Shown here piece after piece: positions 18,598 to 25,383 of a stretch of 64,000 nucleotides of DNA. Both the position numbers and the translations under genes were made by a program. Below the pieces are notes generated by a model, which did not search any database, was not told the DNA's origin, and saw only the letters and a list, made by a program, of their open reading frames with translations. The stretch spans positions 96,915-160,914 of the forward strand of contig JAHCIT010000009.1 in NCBI GenBank assembly GCA_026129095.1. Direction: 5' to 3'. This DNA comes from Deltaproteobacteria bacterium (GTDB lineage Bacteria; JAGRBM01; JAHCIT01). Positions within the stretch are counted from its first letter, which is position 1. Every line of letters begins with the position of its first letter.

Positions 18598-18675
18598 TAG
18601 ATGCAATAAGCCTGCGGATTTTCACCTTTTGGGTGTCACCTTATTTTGGGTGCGGGCAGGCTCCAGTCAGTTACG
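18558..18675 (-). ncRNA. tracrRNA of the type II CRISPR system
   Basis: The plus strand at 18643-18676 is nearly the reverse complement of the CRISPR repeat: about 30 of 36 positions match, with one base missing (TGGGTGCGGGCAGGCTCCAG against TGAGTTGCGGGCAGGCTCC). Read on the minus strand this is an anti-repeat ending CCCAAAAT, followed at once by AAGG. This is the same AAAAUAAGG junction as in the Streptococcus pyogenes tracrRNA. The tail then gives short stems (CACC-CAAAA-GGUG) and an intrinsic terminator. A sigma70-like promoter lies at the correct distance upstream. The RNA should pair with pre-crRNA, be cut by RNase III and load Cas9. Length is about 118 nt; exact ends are inferred. Confidence 0.88.
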
Positions 18676-18680
18676 CGACA

Positions 18681-18709
18681 AAAATAGTCCGAATGTTATC
18701 CGGAATCAA
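18681..18709 (-). promoter_or_regulatory. Promoter for tracrRNA
   Basis: On the minus strand TTGATT (18709-18704) and TATTTT (18686-18681) are separated by exactly 17 bases, a good match to sigma70 -35 and -10 elements. Transcription would start near 18675, at the first base of the anti-repeat. The promoter sits inside the 5' leader of cas9, so the two units diverge from a shared region of about 45 bases. Confidence 0.65.
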
Positions 18710-18723
18710 GAGGGTTCAACCAA

Positions 18724-21700
18724 ATGGAAGATTACAACTTCAAAACCACCTTGGGTTTCGATATCGGAACGAACTCTGTCGGAAGCGCATGGGTAGACGT
18801 TTCAGGACGCGACATCACCTTTGGAGTCAGTATATTCCCCAAAGGCGTAGAGGAAAGTGAAAGCAAACGAGGAGCGCCAAAAAACCTGGCTCGCCGATCC
18901 AAACGATCTCAACGGCGAATGTTTGATAGGCGAGCAAAAAGGTTACGCCGCTTACGGTCGGTCCTCACAGCGCACGGCCTGCTACCTTCAGACCCCGAAG
19001 AATTCCGGCGCCTGTTCTATCCGACGAGAAAAGAAATAAAACAAACCGGAAAAAAGCAAGACAATCCATGGCTGCTCCGCCGAAAAGCATTGTCCGAACC
19101 GCTTGAACCATACGAACTTGGTAGAGTGCTTCTGCACCTTTCCCAGCAGCGTGGAGCGTTTGGCGTAGATTTTGAAGAAGGTGATACCGAATCAGAGAAC
19201 AGGAAAGAACAGCCCCAGAAGAAGGAAGCTTTGGCACGGACCCAATGCGAACTGAACGGCCGCACTTACGGTCAAATGATGGCCGACCTGTTCGATACGG
19301 AAAAAGTTCCTCTGAAAGAACAACCACCCGATGGCAAATTCTACCGGAAGCCCATACGCAACAGACGGGGCGCTTACCTGTTTCATGCCGACAGAGAGAT
19401 GATTCGGGATGAATTCCGGCGGATTTGGACAAAACAGAAGTCATTACCTGGGAAACTCACTGGGCTGCTCACCGACGATTTCAGAACCATACTTGATAAC
19501 CCCCAAGGCGATGCGACCTGGCGTCACAAAGGCGAGATATTTGGTCAGCGGCGCACTTACTGGGACACCGGTACGCTCAGCCGGTGCATACTGGAACCGA
19601 CCGATTTATGCTGCCCGCTTGGCGACCGCTATGCACAGGAATTTAGGGTGCTTGAAACCGTCAACAGCATCCGTATTGACGACCGTGCGCCAGGATCACG
19701 GCCGTTGACAGACGAAGAACGCGCCGCTCTTATTACCGCATTACGGAAAGAGAGGAATGGCACCGTTGAGCGGGTGAAGAAAGCTCTCGAAATCGACAAG
19801 AAAACCCTCAGAAAGAAGGGGGGCGCTGACGTCTATCGCCTTAACCTGGAAAACGATCCCGACCGAGAGATCAATACCGACTGGTTTTACCGGGAAATCG
19901 TACACGGGGTATTCGGCCATGATTCGATTGAGAATTTGTCCGATGCCGACCGCGTTCGCCGTCTCGATTCCGTCAATAGCGCACTGCTCAAATACGATCC
20001 TGCGTCTGCAGCAGATAGTCATCGCTTATCGGACAAAGCGGAAGCATGGTGGAAGCTGGATTCAAGTCAGATAGAACGGCTGCTCACTGCGTGGAAAGAA
20101 CGCCCGAATCCACAACAACGAATGAGGCTTTCCCGGCGGGCGATTATCAATCTGTTGCCTTATTTGAGGCAAGGCTATTCAGTCACAGAGGCCAGGCAAC
20201 ATTTTGCGGAAGACGAACAAAGTGGAGCTTCTCCAGAACAACGCATACGATATGCACATACCGTTACTGAAGCAGTAAAAACGATTCTTAAAAACTCCGT
20301 ACCTCCTCAAGACCTTCCCAGGCTTTTCCAGCTACGAACATCCAATAAAGCAACCCGTCGGTATATTGAGAGACGAAATGGAGTTTTGCCGCCACCACCA
20401 TTTATCGCCAATCGCGTGGCCCGGAAAGCTGTCTACGAGGTCCGAAGACATCTGATTCATTACTTACGAAAGTTCGGCCAAAAACCCGATAGAGTGATCG
20501 TTGAACTAGCCAGGGATGCTACCCAGCCAGCCAAGCGCCGAGACAAACAGCTCGCAGAAAACCGGCAGAGAGAAAAAGACCGAAAAACCATCCTTGAATC
20601 ATATGGATTATCCGGGAAACAAAAAAATCAGCAAGATAAAGCTGTTGAACGTATTCGCTTGTGGCAGGAACAAAAGGGTATCTGCCCCTATTCCGGAGAG
20701 TGCATTCCACCTCAGATTCTGACCGATAGCAATGCCATGCCTGGTAAACGGATAGAAGTCGACCACATCATTCCTCGAAGCCGTTCCGGCGTAGACAACA
20801 GCTTCAACAATAAGTTGCTATGTTTTGCGGATTCCAACAGGACCAAGGGAGACCGCACTCCGAAAGAGTGGTTAACGGCGGAGCAGTTCGAACAACTGGA
20901 GCAACGACTCCAGCATCTTCCCGGGAAAAATGGTGTTAATCCGGTCAAATGGAAAATCCTGCATAAAGACGCACCAAAATCCGATGAGGATGGATTTACC
21001 AACTCTCAGCTATCCGATACCGCTTATGCCTCTGTGCAAATCTGCGACTATTTACGCAACGCCCTTTACGACGGAGAGATGGATGGCAGACGCCGCGTGT
21101 TTACAACGAAAGGCCGATTTACCGCCATACTTCGTAAGGAGTGGGGCCTGTTTGAAAGTGCTCTTGATGCCGAATGGCATCCGGAGTTAGCCCAGCCTGC
21201 CGCTGAAATAGAGCCCGGAAATGACCGGCCTGTCAGCCGTAAGGATGGAAAGCGCCGATGGGATCACCGCCATCATGCAATAGACGCCGTCGTAATTGCC
21301 ATGACCGGCCCTGAGCGAATCCAGGAGCTATCCCGGCGTGCTCAGCAACAAGAATTGCAGAAAAAAGAAAGTGGACTCACACCGAAACAGGCGAAACTTG
21401 ACCCGCCATGGAATAGTTTTAAAGATCAAGTACTTACAAAATTGAAAGGCCACGTAGTTGCGCACCGGCCCACAAAGCGAAAAGTGGTCGGAGCTCTACA
21501 TGAAGACAACCCTTTCGGACGGGCGAAATCACCGGTGAACCGCGATACATACCTAAAAGGTCTCTACCAGCAGCGCGTCGGGGTATCGAAGATCACGGAC
21601 AGCAGCTTTGGAGAGATTAGACCGCCTTCCAAGGCAAATGGCGAATGGAGTACAGGAGGCAAACCCGTAATCTTGAATCCCACACTCCGAAAACAACTTA

Positions 21701-22446
21701 AATTACACGGCGCTATAGACAAAAATACAAGGGTGATTTTACAAACTACCGGAATCCCGGTATTCAAATGGACGAGCGCACGGGCGATCGGAGACCCTGT
21801 CGAGATAAAGTCCCGGAAAGATGGCGTTCAGAGATTTTATCGCCCCGATAATAACCATCATATCGAGATATTAGCGCATAAAGAATCCAATGAATGGACT
21901 GGAATTTGCTGGAGCATGTTCCATGCTGCGCGCAGAGCAAAACCCCCAAAAATACTTAAACAGTATCGCCTACCATTGGTCATAGGTCGAAGCCTTGGAC
22001 AATTAATTGAAAATCGAGATCATCTCTCAGCTTCTCTAGCAACATTGTATGGAGATGAATTAGGTCTGAAATTATTTAGAATATATGAATCGCATAATTT
22101 TATTTTTTCGGTCAGTTTAGGAGAGATTTTCCGGATGAGGCATAAAAAGACCAATATGCCAGGATTTTTCAAAGTCGTAAAAATCGAGGACAGAAGCATC
22201 ACTTTCACCGGCCACTGGGATGCTCGAGGAGCCCCCAGCAAAAAACCTAATGATGGCAAGAAAAACAAACAAAAGACTGGGACAGCAGGCACTATCGGCA
22301 CGTCAGAAATGGTAGCGAACCCGCCTCGAGATGAATTCAGCTGCAGTCCTGCACAAATGAAAGATTTAGGTTCTGAACCCGGTATCGCACCCTACAAGGT
22401 AAGAATTAGCCCCCTAGGAGTAATAGAGAAAATCGAACTGGATTGA
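18724..22446 (+). CDS. cas9: CRISPR-associated endonuclease Cas9 (type II-C-like)
   Basis: 1240 residues, apparently intact. RuvC-I is LGFDIGTNSVGSAW with D13. An arginine-rich bridge helix covers residues 50-84 (LARRSKRSQRRM). RuvC-II is RVIVELARDA with E594. The HNH motif is EVDHIIPRS with D680-H681, and a downstream N-x-x-x-K (NRTKGDRTP) completes it. RuvC-III is WDHRHHAIDAVV with H851 and D854. A recognition lobe of about 500 residues and a C-terminal PAM-interacting region surround them. Guided by crRNA:tracrRNA it should cut both DNA strands. AGAGGG lies nine bases before ATG 18724. With only cas1 and cas2 following, and no csn2 or cas4, subtype II-C fits, although the protein is longer than most II-C forms. 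Its GC content is well below that of all neighbours and falls to about 35% in the last 400 bases. Confidence 0.95.
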   Translation: MEDYNFKTTLGFDIGTNSVGSAWVDVSGRDITFGVSIFPKGVEESESKRGAPKNLARRSKRSQRRMFDRRAKRLRRLRSVLTAHGLLPSDPEEFRRLFYPTRKEIKQTGKKQDNPWLLRRKALSEPLEPYELGRVLLHLSQQRGAFGVDFEEGDTESENRKEQPQKKEALARTQCELNGRTYGQMMADLFDTEKVPLKEQPPDGKFYRKPIRNRRGAYLFHADREMIRDEFRRIWTKQKSLPGKLTGLLTDDFRTILDNPQGDATWRHKGEIFGQRRTYWDTGTLSRCILEPTDLCCPLGDRYAQEFRVLETVNSIRIDDRAPGSRPLTDEERAALITALRKERNGTVERVKKALEIDKKTLRKKGGADVYRLNLENDPDREINTDWFYREIVHGVFGHDSIENLSDADRVRRLDSVNSALLKYDPASAADSHRLSDKAEAWWKLDSSQIERLLTAWKERPNPQQRMRLSRRAIINLLPYLRQGYSVTEARQHFAEDEQSGASPEQRIRYAHTVTEAVKTILKNSVPPQDLPRLFQLRTSNKATRRYIERRNGVLPPPPFIANRVARKAVYEVRRHLIHYLRKFGQKPDRVIVELARDATQPAKRRDKQLAENRQREKDRKTILESYGLSGKQKNQQDKAVERIRLWQEQKGICPYSGECIPPQILTDSNAMPGKRIEVDHIIPRSRSGVDNSFNNKLLCFADSNRTKGDRTPKEWLTAEQFEQLEQRLQHLPGKNGVNPVKWKILHKDAPKSDEDGFTNSQLSDTAYASVQICDYLRNALYDGEMDGRRRVFTTKGRFTAILRKEWGLFESALDAEWHPELAQPAAEIEPGNDRPVSRKDGKRRWDHRHHAIDAVVIAMTGPERIQELSRRAQQQELQKKESGLTPKQAKLDPPWNSFKDQVLTKLKGHVVAHRPTKRKVVGALHEDNPFGRAKSPVNRDTYLKGLYQQRVGVSKITDSSFGEIRPPSKANGEWSTGGKPVILNPTLRKQLKLHGAIDKNTRVILQTTGIPVFKWTSARAIGDPVEIKSRKDGVQRFYRPDNNHHIEILAHKESNEWTGICWSMFHAARRAKPPKILKQYRLPLVIGRSLGQLIENRDHLSASLATLYGDELGLKLFRIYESHNFIFSVSLGEIFRMRHKKTNMPGFFKVVKIEDRSITFTGHWDARGAPSKKPNDGKKNKQKTGTAGTIGTSEMVANPPRDEFSCSPAQMKDLGSEPGIAPYKVRISPLGVIEKIELD

Positions 22447-22490
22447 CCTTCCCCCTGAAAACCGATCCAGTTTTTGGGGTGAGGTCACCC

Positions 22491-23372
22491 ATGATTAAAC
22501 GCTGTATCGAAATCTCGGAGAAGCCCGCCTACCTGTCGCTGCGCGACGGGCAGATGATCATCAAACACGGAGACGAAATCCTCTCAACCGTTCCCATCGA
22601 GGATCTGGGCGTCCTCATCGTGGACAACCCCGGCGTCACCTATTCCCACGGCCTGCTCGGTGCCCTGCTGGAGGCGAACGTGGCCGTCGTCGTCTGCGGC
22701 CGGAACCGCCACCCGGCGGGGCTGCTGCTGCCGGTGGAGGGCCATACGCTCCAGAACCGGGCGGCAGCAGCGCAGGCGGCGGCCAGCGACAGCCTGCGGA
22801 AACGGCTCTGGAGGCAGATCGTGCGGGCCAAGGTGCAGCACCAGGGGCAGGTGGTGGCCGAACAGGGAGCCGAGGCCGGCGCGTTCACGGAACTGGCCCG
22901 GCAGGTGAAGAATGGCGACCCAGACAACATCGAGGCGCAGGCGGCGCAGCGGTACTGGCCGCTGCTGTTCACTCCCGCCTTCCGGCGGAGCGACGAATCG
23001 CAGTTCATCAACTCGTTTCTCGACTACGGCTACACGGTGCTGCGGGCGGCGGTGGCGCGGGCCATCGCCGGGGCCGGACTGCACCCCTCGCTGGGGCTCC
23101 ACCACCGGAACCAGTACAACGCCTTCGCGCTGGCCGATGACCTCATCGAGCCGTTCCGCCCGTTCACCGACCGGGCGGTGATCCGGCTGGTGAACGGGCA
23201 GGCGGACACCCTGGACAAGCGGGCCAAGGCCGAACTCCTCAGCGTGCTGTCGGTTCCGGCTGCCATCCAGAACCGGCGGGTTCCGCTCATGGTGGCCCTG
23301 CATACGACGGCGGCGTCGCTCCGCGAGTGCTACACGGGCGAGCGGGACACCCTGGAGTTTCCGGCGCCATGA
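22491..23372 (+). CDS. cas1: CRISPR-associated integrase Cas1
   Basis: 293 residues from ATG 22491, which follows TGAGGT by six bases. The start IKRCIEISEKPAYLSLRDGQM is typical of type II Cas1 proteins, and the frame back to 22443 overlapping cas9 adds 16 residues not seen in the family. Conserved segments include EDLGVLIVDNPGVTYSHGLL and the catalytic-region LGLHHRNQYNAFALADDLIEPFRP. With Cas2 it forms the complex that inserts new spacers. The gene is very GC-rich, unlike cas9 44 bases upstream. Its TGA overlaps the cas2 ATG as ATGA, so the pair is translationally coupled. Confidence 0.93.
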   Translation: MIKRCIEISEKPAYLSLRDGQMIIKHGDEILSTVPIEDLGVLIVDNPGVTYSHGLLGALLEANVAVVVCGRNRHPAGLLLPVEGHTLQNRAAAAQAAASDSLRKRLWRQIVRAKVQHQGQVVAEQGAEAGAFTELARQVKNGDPDNIEAQAAQRYWPLLFTPAFRRSDESQFINSFLDYGYTVLRAAVARAIAGAGLHPSLGLHHRNQYNAFALADDLIEPFRPFTDRAVIRLVNGQADTLDKRAKAELLSVLSVPAAIQNRRVPLMVALHTTAASLRECYTGERDTLEFPAP

Positions 23373-23704
23373 GCGTCACGTTCGGGGGGTTCCGGTCCAT
23401 GTGGCTCGTGTCAATGTTCGATCTGCCCGTGGACACGGCTGAGGCCCGCAAGCAGTACACCCGGTTCCGCAAGGGGCTTCTCAAGGACGGCTTTACGATG
23501 ATGCAGTTCTCGGTGTACATTCGCCACTGCGCGTCGGACGAAAACGCGCAGGTCCACGCCAGGCGGGTGCAGGCGATGCTCCCCCCGGACGGCGAGGTGA
23601 GGCTGCTTCTCATCACCGACAAGCAGTTCGGACGAATGCAGGTTTACTGGGGAAAACGGCGCAGGCCGCCGGAAAACGCCCCGGCCCAGGTGGAGATGTT
23701 CTGA
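23369..23704 (+). CDS. cas2: CRISPR-associated protein Cas2
   Basis: 111 residues from the ATG that overlaps the cas1 stop. The ferredoxin-like core starts MWLVSMFDLPVDTAEARKQY, with the conserved aspartate in MFDLP, followed by GFTMMQFSVYIRHC and the C-terminal strand VRLLLITDKQFGRMQVYWG used for dimer contacts. It is the structural partner of Cas1 in spacer acquisition. The 14 extra residues of the longest frame lie inside cas1 and are rejected. It is the last protein gene before the repeat array, 70 bases away. Confidence 0.93.
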   Translation: MSVTFGGFRSMWLVSMFDLPVDTAEARKQYTRFRKGLLKDGFTMMQFSVYIRHCASDENAQVHARRVQAMLPPDGEVRLLLITDKQFGRMQVYWGKRRRPPENAPAQVEMF

Positions 23705-23717
23705 TGGCTGGCCCGTA

Positions 23718-23769
23718 TCCCGTAAGCCCCCGAAACCGCTTTCACCGGCGATTTCAGGGGCTTACGGGA
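23718..23769. repeat. 13-bp perfect inverted repeat between cas2 and the array
   Basis: TCCCGTAAGCCCC (23718-23730) and GGGGCTTACGGGA (23757-23769) form a perfect 13-bp stem, extended inwards by GAAA/TTTC after one mismatch. The right arm ends five bases before the first repeat. There is no T-run on either side, so it is not a standard terminator. It could end cas mRNA or crRNA transcripts, or mark the array boundary. Confidence 0.8.
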
Positions 23770-23774
23770 GGGGT

Positions 23775-24138
23775 AGTGTAACTGACTGGAGCCTGCCCGC
23801 AACTCAAAACCGTATATCCTGTCGATGGTCTGTTCGACCAGTGTAACTGACTGGAGCCTGCCCGCAACTCAAAACCATAGAGCTGGCGGAAAGCGCATTC
23901 TACAGAGTGTAACTGACTGGAGCCTGCCCGCAACTCAAAACTCGCGGTTATAGACGTTGAACCGTTCGCCAGTGTAACTGACTGGAGCCTGCCCGCAACT
24001 CAAAACTCACCGGAGCCCCCGGAGGCATCGGGGCTTAGTGTAACTGACTGGAGCCTGCCCGCAACTCAAAACATCTCAGGGCACGGTGGCAGCGCCTCGA
24101 TAAGTGTAACTGACTGGAGCCTGCCCGCAACTCAAAAC
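23775..24138 (-). CRISPR. Type II CRISPR array, six repeats and five spacers
   Basis: Six repeats of 36 bases, identical by eye, begin at 23775, 23840, 23906, 23971, 24037 and 24103. Each reads AGTGTAACTGACTGG...CAACTCAAAAC on the plus strand. The five spacers are 29, 30, 29, 30 and 30 bases and share no obvious similarity. The tracrRNA is complementary to the minus-strand reading, which starts GTTTTGAG, the usual start of type II crRNA repeats, so crRNAs should be made from the minus strand towards cas2. No degenerate end repeat is visible. In that reading the repeat ends TACACT with TTGCGG 16 bases earlier, a possible built-in promoter as known for Neisseria II-C arrays. Confidence 0.97.
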
Positions 24139-24165
24139 GGAAACAGAGGCTTCGCCCCCGTTTCC
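24139..24165. terminator. GC-rich hairpin directly after the last repeat
   Basis: GGAAAC...GTTTCC with inner GGC/GCC pairs and a three-base loop forms an imperfect 12-bp stem (two mismatches) that abuts the last repeat, followed by GTTTCG. It resembles a weak intrinsic terminator for plus-strand transcripts. The following 180 bases up to the dehydrogenase gene at 24346 are GC-rich, contain a further short hairpin (ACCGGC/GCCGGT), and show no AT-rich leader or gene. Confidence 0.45.
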
Positions 24166-24345
24166 GTTTCGAGTGAGGCAGGAAACACTTTAAAAGGCTC
24201 GCCTCCCGACACGCCGTTTCTTTGCGGCCGGAGCTCCGCTTGCCGAACCGGCGTTCAGCCGGTTAGGGACCACCTCCGGCCCGAAGCACCCGCCCCGGCC
24301 GGGCGGACGGCGGGACCGGAAAAACACCCTCTTAAAGGAAGCATT

Positions 24346-25233
24346 ATGGAAATCCAGCAGGTCGGAGTCGTGGGTCTCGGAGCGATGGGGAGCGGCATCG
24401 TCAATGTCGTCTCCAAGGCGGGTATCAGGGTCGTGGCGGTGAAGGCCACTGGCGGCGATACGAGCAAGGCCCGGAAAGATTTCGAGGCCGGGATCGACAA
24501 GGAGGTGAGCCGGGGGAAGCTCGCCATTTACAAGGCCAATGCCGCCAAGAACGGCGTCACCTGGGCGGCCGGGCTGGATGAGCTGAAGGACTGCGACCTG
24601 ATCATCGAGTCGATCGTCGAGGAACTGGACAAGAAGAACGACCTGTTCAGCAAGCTGGACAGGATCGTCAAGCCCGAGGGCATCTTCACGACCAACACGT
24701 CCACCATCGGGATCGACCAGATGGCCTCGGCGGTAAAGCGCGCCGACAAGTTCGCCGGGCTCCACTTCTTCAACCCCGCCCCGGTGATGGGCCTCGTGGA
24801 GGTCATCACGGGATCCAGGACGTCCGGCGACACGAAGAACTCCCTCGTCTCCTTCTGCAAGGACGTGAACAAGTCGCCTGTTCCGCTCGCCTCGGCGCCG
24901 GGTTTCATCGTCAACCGGCTGCTGGTTCCCTACCTCGTGGATTCGATCCGGCTCATGGAGCAGGGCGTGTCGAACCCCGCCGACATCGACACGGCGATGA
25001 AGCTGGGCTGCAACCACCCGATGGGGCCCTTCGAACTGAGCGACTACATCGGCCTGGATATCGTCAAGCACATGGCCGACATCCTCCATTCCGAGCTGAA
25101 GGAAGAACGCCTGAAGAGCCCGCCGAGCCTGGTGAAGCTGGTGGCAAAGGGCGACCTCGGCCGCAAGAGCGGCAAGGGCTACTACGACTATTCGGGCGGC
25201 GGCCAGAAGGTGAATCCCGACGCCAAGGCGTAA
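24346..25233 (+). CDS. 3-hydroxyacyl-CoA (3-hydroxybutyryl-CoA) dehydrogenase
   Basis: 295 residues, the usual length of short 3-hydroxybutyryl-CoA dehydrogenases. The N-terminal NAD(P) loop is VGVVGLGAMGSGI, and the catalytic region has TNTSTIGI, then AGLHFFNPAPVMGLVEVI with the active-site histidine, and PGFIVNRLLVPYL. The C-terminal helical domain has NHPMGPFELSDYIGLD. It oxidises 3-hydroxyacyl-CoA, or makes it in the reverse direction, using NAD(P). The next two plus-strand genes are an acyl-CoA dehydrogenase and a CitE-type lyase, suggesting a common acyl-CoA pathway such as fatty acid oxidation, polyhydroxybutyrate or ethylmalonyl-CoA metabolism. AAAGGA precedes the ATG by seven bases. 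Confidence 0.88.
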   Translation: MEIQQVGVVGLGAMGSGIVNVVSKAGIRVVAVKATGGDTSKARKDFEAGIDKEVSRGKLAIYKANAAKNGVTWAAGLDELKDCDLIIESIVEELDKKNDLFSKLDRIVKPEGIFTTNTSTIGIDQMASAVKRADKFAGLHFFNPAPVMGLVEVITGSRTSGDTKNSLVSFCKDVNKSPVPLASAPGFIVNRLLVPYLVDSIRLMEQGVSNPADIDTAMKLGCNHPMGPFELSDYIGLDIVKHMADILHSELKEERLKSPPSLVKLVAKGDLGRKSGKGYYDYSGGGQKVNPDAKA

Positions 25234-25383
25234 GGGGCCTTTCGCTGACTCCCGCGTCAACCGGAACGGCCGGCCGGTTTATCTGCCGGTTGCCTGACTG
25301 CGCCAGACGGATTAACTAGCGCCCGCCCGCGGCCTTCCGGTTTCACGCGGAGCCCTCACACCCCAAGGACACAGCCAAGAGAC

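Noticed and set aside
18643-18723. Plus-strand tracrRNA reading into cas9
   Set aside because: The plus reading equals the crRNA repeat, not its complement, and lacks the AAAAUAAGG junction and a terminator. The minus strand has promoter, junction and terminator.
22443-22490. cas1 start at 22443 overlapping the cas9 stop
   Set aside because: The extra 16 residues are not part of known Cas1 proteins, while ATG 22491 has a ribosome site and the standard N-terminus.
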